Positions 1 to 8,095 of a stretch of DNA of 64,000 bases are shown here, piece after piece. Under the pieces are notes generated by a model. That model worked only from the letters and a program-made list of their open reading frames with translations. It was not told the DNA's origin and searched no databases. Made by a program: the position numbers and the translations under genes. This stretch comes from Dendrolimus kikuchii (Eukaryota; Arthropoda; Insecta; Lepidoptera; Lasiocampidae), in the NCBI GenBank assembly GCA_019925095.2, contig CM034398.1, positions 7,765,001-7,829,000 on the forward strand, in the 5' to 3' direction. Position 1 is the stretch's first letter, and every line of letters begins with the position of its first letter.

Positions 1-597
1 TTATAATTTATCTGTGTCGCATTTGGCCAATAAATGTTTTCTTTCTTTCTGTCTAAGAAAACACTAACTGTTTTCATCATAAATTAAATATTTTAAGACA
101 CTAGTCTTAAAAATCGGCGAAGTGCATCTTGCAACACACACTTTGAAGACATTTCCATAGACGTGAGAAATGTTCATTGTTTTTGAAACCCTTCAAAAAG
201 CTTATTAATTAGCTCTATTAGCTGTTAATTAGTTTATTAATAAGCTTTATCTTAAAAACTACCAAATGGACCGCCTGAATTATTTTTTTATATTCTTTTA
301 CGTTCTACCCCTTTACTTTTTTTCATAATTTTACACACTGAGAACGAATATTAATCACCACCACCTATTAATTTAAATGAAAAAGTTATTTAGAATCATC
401 GTTATTATTTTTCAACGATACACAACATTAAATTGTACATTGTAAAATAAATATGCAGCCTTCAATTCGATATAAAGGTAGGCTATCCATAATCTTAATG
501 TTTTATGATTTCACAACACCGTGTAGTGGTACATAGATTAGTTATTATTATCCAATTATATAATATATAATTATAGATTACATACATAAGGAAAGAA
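1..597. other. AT-rich stretch, no gene seen
   Basis: No reading frame or structured repeat is convincing here. The first ~50 bases end in AATAAATGTTTTCTTTCTTTC, which resembles the retroposon 3' tails near 2,110 and 18,800, so the window may open in the tail of such a copy. Confidence 0.4.
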
Positions 598-822
598 ATG
601 CTCCGGTGGTTCGGGCATGTGGAAAGAATGCATGATGAAAGAATGACTAAACAGATATACAATGCAAAAGTGGATGGATGCAGAAGTTGTGGAAGGCCAC
701 GACACACCTTCCATGATCAAATTGATCGTGTACTAGCAGAAGGTGATGTCAGGAGCCTTAAGAACAGACGAGCTTGCATGACAAGAATTATGAATGTCAA
801 AGAGGCAAGTGAGGTGTGTTAG
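598..822 (+). pseudogene. C-terminal remnant of a non-LTR retrotransposon reverse transcriptase
   Basis: A 74-codon frame begins MLRWFGHVERM and contains a GRPRHTFHDQI block and an NRRACM block. This is the tail that ends many insect LINE-encoded endonuclease/reverse transcriptase proteins, after the catalytic domains. Endonuclease and polymerase motifs are absent, so the copy is 5'-truncated, as is usual for target-primed insertion. The frame stops just before a non-coding tail that ends in a (GTAT)n microsatellite, which fits a LINE 3' UTR. The ATG is only an internal methionine and not a real start. Assignment to LINE is fairly sure; the clade is not determined. Confidence 0.7.
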
Positions 823-1003
823 AATAAGCCTAAATAGCACTCTGTAGTTCGTGCCTACCCCGCAAGGGAACTGGCGTGAAGTTATGTATGTATGTATGTA
901 TGTAGATTACATACATACATACATAACTTCACGCCAGTTCCCTTGCAGGGTAGGCACGAACAACAGAGCGCCATTCAGGCTTATTCTTACACGCCTCACT
1001 TGC
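804..1003. repeat. Two LINE 3' tails joined tail to tail (inverted repeat)
   Basis: The ~100 bases at 804-903 (AGGCAAGTGAGGTG through the (GTAT)n end) recur as reverse complement at 906-1003 with about 8-10 mismatches. The left arm is the 3' end of the LINE remnant above; the right arm is a second copy on the minus strand. The (GTAT)n and (ATAC)n tails meet at ~904. Confidence 0.8.
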
Positions 1004-1078
1004 ACACTCACAATTATAGATTAGCTAGTCTATATATTATAGATTAGGCAGTTCTATATCGACTTACAACGCGTTCTT

Positions 1079-1318
1079 TTAGTAGCTCACAAGGCCCAAA
1101 ATGCTAAGTCTGTCGTTCCACAAGGCGACTGCGGTCATTACGGTCGTGGCGAAAAAGTCACTAATGACGTCATGATTTTCGCTCACGCAGCGCTCACAAC
1201 GACCCATGTCAAGAGGTGGGTCGAATAACCGTTCCACTTCAGTTTACGATTGTGACGGCCGCAATCAAGTGGAAGGGGAAAAATCGCGGTCGTGAACGGG
1301 GTCGTTGTGAGCTACTAA
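1079..1318. mobile_element. MITE-like element with ~18-bp terminal inverted repeats
   Basis: The left end TTAGTAGCTCACAAGGCCC (1079-1097) is matched by the reverse complement of the right end GGGTCGTTGTGAGCTACTAA (1299-1318). A further copy of the terminal motif, GCTCACAACGACCC, lies inside at ~1192. There is no coding capacity. No clear target duplication is visible, so the superfamily is not assigned. Confidence 0.55.
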
Positions 1319-1474
1319 TGGAATGCGCTGCTAGTAGCTTCTATAAAAATGTCTGTAACAAAAAAAAACAGACAGATACAACAATTTCGTAAGAATTTCA
1401 GGTTAAGTAGAATAGCTACGGAGCCCTAAAAACAATTATCCAATTCAGTTTCACATTTTTTATTTATTAATAAT

Positions 1475-1762
1475 TATGGCAGATGCCATAGACCTCCATA
1501 GTCCCAGATCCCTAGTTTTATTAGCAGTTTATCCCAGTAACCCGGTAACTTTTCATCTTAATTCCTACAATAGTCCTGCACTGACCGGGGCTTGTCTTTG
1601 GGTGCATTTTTATATGATGTACACAGGATTAAATATCGGTTAGTGTCACGCCACATTTACATTTTTGTCAAGGAGCCTCTACTTGTTGGCCTTCCCATTG
1701 CACTCACGCAAGCTTACCTAAAGTCCGGACCATTTTCATGTCCTGTGGTCTCTAGAGAAATA
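1475..1762 (-). repeat. Dispersed repeat, partial copy (same family as 18163-18811)
   Basis: The reverse complement aligns along nearly its whole length with 18163-18435, sharing blocks such as GGGAAGGCCAAC, GTGGCGTGACACT / GTGACGTGACACT and AAGCCCCGG. It is heavily diverged and lacks the 3' tail of the other copy. Confidence 0.7.
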
Positions 1763-1815
1763 CAAATAATTATTAATTACATTTCATTAGTGATCATTAA
1801 TAAAGTCTAGAAAAC

Positions 1816-1817
<2 letters not shown>

Positions 1818-1891
<74 letters not shown>
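1818..1891. repeat. (AT)n microsatellite
   Basis: About 37 uninterrupted AT dinucleotides. Confidence 0.95.
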
Positions 1892-1894
<3 letters not shown>

Positions 1895-1924
1895 TCTACA
1901 TTTCATTAAACTTTAACAAACTGC

Positions 1925-2127
1925 ATTATACTATATCTTTTGTTGTTGTTATGTGTTGTATTGTCCACCGTGACTTCACTTTCTGGTCCCAGACGGAAGA
2001 ACAGCGCTAGTCCTTGTTGGCTAGCATTATGCTGAGACTGGGTCCGAATTAGGACTTATTTTGTTTTTCTTTTTCTATTTATATTAACTTAGTTTTTGTC
2101 CTAAATAAAATATTTTCTTTCTTTAAT
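1925..2127 (+). repeat. 3' end of a LINE- or SINE-like retroposon
   Basis: A non-coding segment ends in CTAAATAAAATATTTTCTTTC, a poly(A)-signal-like tail shared with 18,790-18,811 and the window start. The body (GGCTAGCATTATGCTGAGAC) is not recognised further. Confidence 0.4.
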
Positions 2128-2404
2128 TATGCACTGACTCAGCTAGATCAAAAATTATGAGAGGTTGTCGGCCAGACGAACATTGATAAGATTTCATGAA
2201 CTGGCATGTTATACTCAAGTTATAGACGCATAACCAGGCCATAACGTCTAGAACATTAACTATTTTCTTGTCTTCTAGCAATATTGTAACTTATCCGTAG
2301 TCAAGGTCAAGGAATTATAAACAAAGCCAATTTATCCATGTCATTTTAATTTTAACGTTGATCCAAGTCTAAAATCCGCTAAAAATAACTAAATACATAC
2401 ATAA
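2128..2404. other. No feature seen
   Basis: Unremarkable AT-rich sequence between a retroposon tail and the Ty3 element. Confidence 0.4.
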
Positions 2405-2485
2405 CAAAGTATAAAATATGTATGTACATAAGTGGGTAGTCTCAAATAAATCAGTGTTCAACCAACTTGCGTGTGTTTCACTACA
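2405..2485 (+). repeat. 5' LTR of the mag-like element
   Basis: Positions 2408-2478 match 6899-6969 with one mismatch (2470 C against 6961 G). The inner end CTACA at 2481-2485 pairs with the TGTAG start seen in the 3' LTR, giving the expected inverted termini. The outer start here is CAAAG rather than TGTAG. It contains TATAAAA (2410-2416), AATAAA (2445-2450) and an insect-type initiator TCAGT (2451-2455). Confidence 0.85.
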
Positions 2486-2503
2486 TGGTGACAGCGGTGC
2501 TAT
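2486..2503 (+). other. Primer-binding site of the mag-like element
   Basis: TGGTGACAGCGGTGC follows the LTR end (CTACA) with no gap. Its TGG start is what pairs with the CCA end of a tRNA primer. I did not assign the tRNA. Confidence 0.65.
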
Positions 2504-2601
2504 TTTAAATACAATTTAAAGTATTTAAACGGACTCCAAATTAGAAAATATTGTGTACAAGTGTATAAATAGACTGAAAATATTAAATTTTATATATAAT
2601 T

Positions 2602-5600
2602 ATGGAGCACGCGCGTCCTCCAGCGGAATTATCTCTCGAAGGCGGCCCTGCTGCACGTTCAGAAGCGTGGCGGAAATGGCGGAAGCTTTTTGAGGTGTTT
2701 TTAAAGGCGTCTGGAGTGAGTAAACAGCCTAGGGAAGTTCAGGCTAGTCTGTTGGTGAACCTCATTGGCTCGGCCGGCTACGAGGTATATACTACTTTCA
2801 CATTTGAAGAGGGTGAAAATGAAGATGATATCAGTTGCATATTAAAAAAGTTTGACGGTTACTTCGGAGCGAAACCGAATATAACAGTCAGGCGGTTTAA
2901 ATTTTTTACTCGTAACCAAGAAGAAGGGGAAAATATCGATCAATATTTGACTGCTTTACGATTATTAAGCCAACAATGCGAATTTGGTGAGCTACAAGAA
3001 TGCTTGCTACGAGATAAGGTCGTATGTGGCATTATTAACAACACTGTGAGAGATCGTTTACTTCGCACTGACGACTTGACATTACAGAAGGCAATGCAAA
3101 TTTGTCAAGCGGCAGAAATTTCAAACGAGGAAGGCAAATGTATCGACGGCGGTGTGCAGGTGAACGCGGTTCACGATGGCGGCGCAGGCGCAAGCGCTCA
3201 TGGCGTAAGCGACGGACGGCGGCGGCGTAACGGCGTACGCAGCGGCGGCAGGGGCCGTCCGCGCGGCGCCCGCGGCGCTGATGGCAGCGGGTGGCCGCAG
3301 CCCCCAGCGCGCGCGCCCTGTCCTACGTGTGGCGGGCGGTGTTCGGGCGGCGTACGATGCCCCGCTAATAATGCGTTGTGTTTTGTGTGTGAAAAGAAAG
3401 GTCATTTTTCGCGAGTGTGTGAGCAAAGGAAAGTTGTACGTAAAGTATTAAATTTAAGCGTAAATAGTGACAGTGAAAAAGATGAGGAAATGTTTTATAT
3501 TAATACGATTGAACAACCCAATAAACCAAGTAAGTTTTTGAAAGAATGGATAGAAATTGTTAAATGCAATAGCAAACAATTTATTTTAAAAATAGATACC
3601 GGGTCTATGATCAATGTTATTTCTAAAATGGAATATTTAAATTTGGGTTTTTCAATTATGAACCTTATGCCTTTCACAAAGCGAGTACATTCCTTTACAG
3701 GTAACCAACTGCCTATTTTGGGAATCGATAAGCTGTCTATTGTTTACAACAATAATCTCTATTTACTTTCATTCGTTGTTGCAGATTTAAATTGTCAGAA
3801 TGTGCTCGGTTTGGATGGCTGCATTACTTTAGGTTTAATTAATCATGTAAATACAATAAATATTGAAGAGTATTCTGATTTGTTTCATGGTTTAGGGAAA
3901 TTGCCGGGCAAATATAGTATTGTGGTGGATAAAAATGTACAGCCGGTTATATGTCCTGCGCGAAAAATTCCATTGGGACTTAAGGACAAGTTATTAGACG
4001 AGTTGCGTAGAATGGAGGGGCTAGGTGTGGTCAGAAGAGTGACACACCCAACTGACTGGGTGAATGCAATAGTTTTAATACCGAAAAAAGATGGTAGTAT
4101 TCGTGTTTGTTTGGATCCCAGACCGCTTAACCGGGCGGTGCGACGCGCGCAATACTCGCTGCCGACCGTGCCGGAGATGGCGGCGCGTCTGCACGGAGCC
4201 ACCGTCTACAGCGTGCTCGACGCGCGCTGCGGCTTTTGGATGGTGGAAATTGACGACGACAGTGCTGATCTTTGCACGTTTAGTACACCTTTTGGTCGGT
4301 ATCAATTTTTACGTTTACCTTATGGGATTAATTGTGCGCCTGAAGTCTTTCACGCGAAACTACGACAGCATTTAGAAGATTTAGAGGGGGTCGAATCATT
4401 CGCGGATGACGTCATAGTTTGGGGAAGTACTAGGCAAGAACATGACCGTCGATTAAAAGATCTTTTACAACGTGCTAGGGAGATCGGCATAAAGTTCAAT
4501 CGTGACAAGTGTCAATTTGGTGTACATGAAATTACGTACTTGGGTCATAAGTTTAATGCTAACGGCATGGGGGTAGATGACAGAAAGGTCAAGGCAATAA
4601 TGGACATCCCTTACCCATGTGATAGGAAGGCCTTAGAAAGATTTCTAGGTATGGTGAACTATCTGGCAAAATTTATACACGGTTACTCAGAATGTGTGAA
4701 CTGTTTAAGGACCTTATTGAAAAAGGAATCTGCGTGGTTATGGGAGCAACAACATTCTGATGCTGTAGACAAGCTAAAGAGGAAGCTGGCTACGGCACCT
4801 GTATTAGCGCTGTACTGTGAGCGCACGCCCATAGTGCTGTCAGTGGACGCGTCGAGCGTGGCGTTGGGTGCTGTATTGTTGCAGGCAGGCCGTCCGGTGG
4901 AGTTTGCCTCACTCACACTCACGGAGGCACAAACTAGGTATGCTCAAATAGAAAAAGAAATGCTTGCTATTGTGTTTGCGGTTGAGCGGTTTAGGCAATA
5001 CATTTATGGGCGGTCTGATGTTACAATTCACTCAGATCACAAACCTTTAGAAGCACTCTTTAGCAAGCCGCTAGTTTCAGTTCCAGCTCGTTTACAGAGA
5101 ATGATGATGAGAGTGCAAGGATATGAGTTTAAAGTGATTTATACGCCTGGGAAATACATGTACATTGCGGACACTCTATCGAGAGCTCCCTTGAAAGAGC
5201 TAATGCAGGACGGCGTTTCAGCAGAGGTCGAGACACAAACGTGTTTTATGTTACAAAACGTACCGTTTAGTCCTCAAAAATTAGAAAAAATACAAAATGA
5301 AGTAAAGAAGGACAGAGAATGCACATTGTTGTTAAATTATGTATTGAAAGGTTGGCCTAGAAATAGGCGTGATGTGAATGAAAACATCAAAGTATTCTGG
5401 CCATATCGCGAACAGCTTAATTACTTAGCGGGAATCATTTTCAAAGGGGATCGTGTCTTTATTCCATCTGCATTACGCGCGGAAATGTTGTCACGTGTGC
5501 ATGAGGGGCATTTAGGCATAGAACGATGTAAAAGGCGAGCGCGTGAGGTAATGTTCTGGCCAGGGCTATCCGAAGATGTGGAGCGCACCGTGCGGCGCTG

Positions 5601-6708
5601 CACGGCTTGCGCGCTGCACGCACCCCCTGCACGTCGTCAGCCGCTACTACAACATACCGTTCCAGCTCTGCCTTGGCATAAATTAGCGTCGGACACTTTT
5701 GAGTACAAAAAGAAAAGTTACGTCGTTTTAGTGGACTATTTTTCCAATTATGTAGAAGTCGGACAATTAGTAAATGTAACATCAAGAAACATAATTAATT
5801 TTATGAAAGAACAATTTTCGCGCCATGGAATACCGGCAGAATTAGTGACGGACAATGGGCCAGCCTATAGCTCTCAGGAGTTTAAGAAGTTTATGTATGA
5901 CTGGGAAATACGACATGAGACATCATCTCCACATTACCCACAATCGAACGGGAAAAGCGAAAGAACTGTTCAGACGATAAAAAATTTGTTGAAAAAGAGT
6001 GTGGACTCGGGAGAAGACTTTTATTTATCATTGCTAAATTTTAGGGCTACACCACGCAACGGCCTAGATTCTCCGGCACAAATTCTGATGGGTAGACGCC
6101 TAAATACAAAATTACCGGTCAGTGCGAAGCTCCTGGGGGAAAAAGTAAATAATGATCAAAACTATCAAGCGTTATTAAACAACCGGTTAACGATTAAAAA
6201 ATACTATGATCGGTCGGCAAAGTCACTTGAACGTTTGTCCTTAGGTGATAAAGCAACAATGATAAATAATGGAACTAGAAAACCGGTTTCAGTGGTTGCA
6301 CGGGCAACACAGCCCAGGTCGTACATCGTAGAAGATGAGAGCGGAAATAGGTATCGACGAACTCGCAGTCACTTAGTAGTTCGAGCGCCTGGGGCTCCGG
6401 AGACTAAGGTGTATATGGGTGACAAAAAGACACAAAAGCCGGTGAAAACTCCAGCTGTGCCTAGGCGTAGAAAAAAATCACTGGATACAACGGGCTCGTC
6501 ACCGCAAGCGAGTCGCGTTGTGCGGTCTGCATCGTCCGCGTTAGAAGGTGAAATCGAGGATTTAAACTCTTCGTTTCACAGCATCGCTGATGACTACAGC
6601 CCCAATAACACTACGGACTCGTCTAGTTACTTATCCTCCCCGTCCCCGAAATTAATTCCCGTAACAAGGTCAAAAGCGAGATTAGGACAAATGTCTAGAG
6701 ATCATTAA
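2602..6708 (+). CDS. Gag-Pol polyprotein of Ty3/mag-like retrotransposon
   Basis: A 1,368-aa uninterrupted frame. In order: gag (~1-200); an Arg/Gly-rich linker (~205-235); a degenerate first zinc knuckle CPTCGGRCSGGVRC (~240-253); an intact knuckle CFVCEKKGHFSRVC (260-273, C-X2-C-X4-H-X4-C); aspartic protease with DTG at 332-334; reverse transcriptase with FADD at 600-603; RNase H starting near D749 (SVDASS, HSDHKP, ADTLSRAP); integrase with the HHCC finger (~966-1005) and the DD35E triad D1031, D1084, E1120. The product should form particles, copy the element RNA and insert the cDNA. The first ATG of the frame lies 116 bases after the LTR. The RT box reads FADD where YxDD is more common; both aspartates are kept. 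GC content rises sharply at 3,160-3,360 and 4,140-4,250 against an AT-rich surrounding. No stop or frameshift breaks it, so activity is possible but unproven. Confidence 0.93.
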   Translation: MEHARPPAELSLEGGPAARSEAWRKWRKLFEVFLKASGVSKQPREVQASLLVNLIGSAGYEVYTTFTFEEGENEDDISCILKKFDGYFGAKPNITVRRFKFFTRNQEEGENIDQYLTALRLLSQQCEFGELQECLLRDKVVCGIINNTVRDRLLRTDDLTLQKAMQICQAAEISNEEGKCIDGGVQVNAVHDGGAGASAHGVSDGRRRRNGVRSGGRGRPRGARGADGSGWPQPPARAPCPTCGGRCSGGVRCPANNALCFVCEKKGHFSRVCEQRKVVRKVLNLSVNSDSEKDEEMFYINTIEQPNKPSKFLKEWIEIVKCNSKQFILKIDTGSMINVISKMEYLNLGFSIMNLMPFTKRVHSFTGNQLPILGIDKLSIVYNNNLYLLSFVVADLNCQNVLGLDGCITLGLINHVNTINIEEYSDLFHGLGKLPGKYSIVVDKNVQPVICPARKIPLGLKDKLLDELRRMEGLGVVRRVTHPTDWVNAIVLIPKKDGSIRVCLDPRPLNRAVRRAQYSLPTVPEMAARLHGATVYSVLDARCGFWMVEIDDDSADLCTFSTPFGRYQFLRLPYGINCAPEVFHAKLRQHLEDLEGVESFADDVIVWGSTRQEHDRRLKDLLQRAREIGIKFNRDKCQFGVHEITYLGHKFNANGMGVDDRKVKAIMDIPYPCDRKALERFLGMVNYLAKFIHGYSECVNCLRTLLKKESAWLWEQQHSDAVDKLKRKLATAPVLALYCERTPIVLSVDASSVALGAVLLQAGRPVEFASLTLTEAQTRYAQIEKEMLAIVFAVERFRQYIYGRSDVTIHSDHKPLEALFSKPLVSVPARLQRMMMRVQGYEFKVIYTPGKYMYIADTLSRAPLKELMQDGVSAEVETQTCFMLQNVPFSPQKLEKIQNEVKKDRECTLLLNYVLKGWPRNRRDVNENIKVFWPYREQLNYLAGIIFKGDRVFIPSALRAEMLSRVHEGHLGIERCKRRAREVMFWPGLSEDVERTVRRCTACALHAPPARRQPLLQHTVPALPWHKLASDTFEYKKKSYVVLVDYFSNYVEVGQLVNVTSRNIINFMKEQFSRHGIPAELVTDNGPAYSSQEFKKFMYDWEIRHETSSPHYPQSNGKSERTVQTIKNLLKKSVDSGEDFYLSLLNFRATPRNGLDSPAQILMGRRLNTKLPVSAKLLGEKVNNDQNYQALLNNRLTIKKYYDRSAKSLERLSLGDKATMINNGTRKPVSVVARATQPRSYIVEDESGNRYRRTRSHLVVRAPGAPETKVYMGDKKTQKPVKTPAVPRRRKKSLDTTGSSPQASRVVRSASSALEGEIEDLNSSFHSIADDYSPNNTTDSSSYLSSPSPKLIPVTRSKARLGQMSRDH

Positions 6709-6882
6709 ATTCTATTCATTTGTTTGTTCATTATATTAATAAGAAAATATGTGTACTATACTAATCTAGAAAATATTGTGAATTATATTGTTGTGTATTT
6801 AGTTGCTTATTTATTAGGTTAATCTTTCTTATGTTTTAGTTTAATTAGTATTGGGTTGTATTTTTTTTTTCTCATTTTTTGT

Positions 6883-6895
6883 AAAAAGGAAAAGA
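6883..6895 (+). other. Polypurine tract of the mag-like element
   Basis: AAAAAGGAAAAGA lies directly against the TGTAG start of the 3' LTR, as expected for the plus-strand primer. Bases 6709-6882 are an AT-rich 3' untranslated stretch. Confidence 0.75.
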
Positions 6896-6976
6896 TGTAG
6901 TATAAAATATGTATGTACATAAGTGGGTAGTCTCAAATAAATCAGTGTTCAACCAACTTGGGTGTGTTTGCGCCTA
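6896..6976 (+). repeat. 3' LTR of the mag-like element
   Basis: Starts TGTAG at 6896 and matches the 5' LTR to 6969. The expected CACTACA end is replaced by GCGCCTATACA, so the outer end is altered or deleted. TATAAAA is at 6901-6907. Confidence 0.8.
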
Positions 6977-7095
6977 TACATATTCTATATGACTATAGAG
7001 TAGGTACCACAAGTCATTTTTCCTTGCTTATTGACATAGAAAATACCTCTAGAAATTTCAACAATGTTTTCTTATTTAAAACTCTGACTCTGACT

Positions 7096-7136
7096 CTGAC
7101 ACTCTGTTTCTATTTCATATAGAAACAGAGTGTCAG
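7096..7136. repeat. Perfect 18-bp hairpin
   Basis: CTGACACTCTGTTTCTAT (7096-7113) and its exact reverse complement (7119-7136) flank the loop TTCAT. A short (GACTCT)n run precedes it. Function unknown. Confidence 0.85.
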
Positions 7137-7454
7137 AACTATTTAAATAACTTAACAATTATGTATTGATTCTAAGAATTTACATAAAACGATAAATCGA
7201 TACTAGTGAGATTTTGCGATCTAAATTAAACTAATCATCAAGGCAAGACATTAAAATGCTAGTATCATTATTGTTAGTATTAGCAACACCAACCTAAAAT
7301 ATAATTGTTTTAACTAGCAACACTGTGGTTGCTTGAAGATTCCATTTTATCGTTTGCATCCGTATCGAGAGCTCCTGTTCTATTGATTTAAAGTGATTTA
7401 ATTGAGCGGGCACTTGGGATTGGAAGAAAACAACTTTTTTTTTTACTAAATATT

Positions 7455-8090
7455 TGTATTAACTTACACAGTCGTACGTTATTCTTCTCCGCAGGGTTGC
7501 CGCTACACGCACAACTAACGACGCACTGTCCCAACGATAAGATGTCTCACTGACAATACCGTCGCCGATGTTGCGTAGCCCATCTCCTGCTGCTGCGGTG
7601 CTCACCGCCGAATTTACCGCGCGTAACTCGCTTCTAGATCTCCTTTTAAACGATGCTAAACTCGTCACTGTCTTCTACTAAATTCTTCTTCCAACTCTCT
7701 AAACTTGTCATTATCTTCTATGAAACTTCTCTTCCAACTCGCTCGTATCGCATTTGTCGCTTCGCTGTCTTCCACTGAACTCCCCCGCAGGTGCGCCTTT
7801 TGCTTTTTATATACCCGGTAGAATCTTCTGGAAACCGTAATTTCGATCTTCTTTTCGTTATTCTTTTATTTACTCTCTGTCCCTTTCTAAACATCTATCC
7901 ATCTCTGTCTTTTCTTTCCTGAACGTTCTATTCTAGAATTTCGATGTTCATTTCGCTATTCTTTTATTCATCATCTATCCCTTTCTAAAATGTATCAGTC
8001 CTTGTCTTTTCCTTCCAAAATTTTAGACCGTTTTCTAAAAGTCTTGAGACCGGCTTACGCTGCCAGAAAGTTCTACCCTCGGTCGCCACA
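7455..8090 (-). mobile_element. Solo LTR (636 bp) with 5-bp target duplication
   Basis: The segment begins TGT and ends ACA on the + strand and is flanked on both sides by ATATT (7450-7454 and 8091-8095), the mark of an LTR-element insertion. No internal region is attached, so it is the product of LTR-LTR recombination. Promoter signals place its transcription on the minus strand. It holds two imperfect ~95-bp direct repeats (about 7,838-7,935 and 7,936-8,030) on the upstream side of the promoter, like LTR enhancer repeats. The size and 5-bp duplication fit Ty3 or BEL/Pao; the family is not assigned. Confidence 0.8.
7774..7813 (-). promoter_or_regulatory. Core promoter inside the solo LTR
   Basis: On the minus strand TATATAAAAAG (7803-7813) is followed about 35 bases later by TCAGT (7774-7778), the insect initiator consensus. 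The region just downstream is GC-richer, as in many LTR R/U5 regions. Confidence 0.55.
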
Positions 8091-8095
8091 ATATT

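Larger units (their letters stand above)
2405..6976 (+). mobile_element. Ty3/Gypsy LTR retrotransposon, mag-like, nearly complete
   Basis: About 4.57 kb from LTR to LTR with one fused gag-pol frame. The order is 5' LTR, primer-binding site directly after the LTR, gag-pol, polypurine tract directly before the 3' LTR. The very short LTRs (~81 bp) and total size recall the mag element of Bombyx mori, which is known for LTRs under 100 bp and a ~4.6-kb length. The two LTRs differ by one base over 71 comparable positions, so the insertion looks young. No target duplication is visible and the outermost bases of both LTRs are not canonical. Confidence 0.85.

Noticed and set aside
7459..7668. 69-codon frame on the minus strand
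   Set aside because: It lies inside the solo LTR, has no motif and is best explained as LTR leader sequence.
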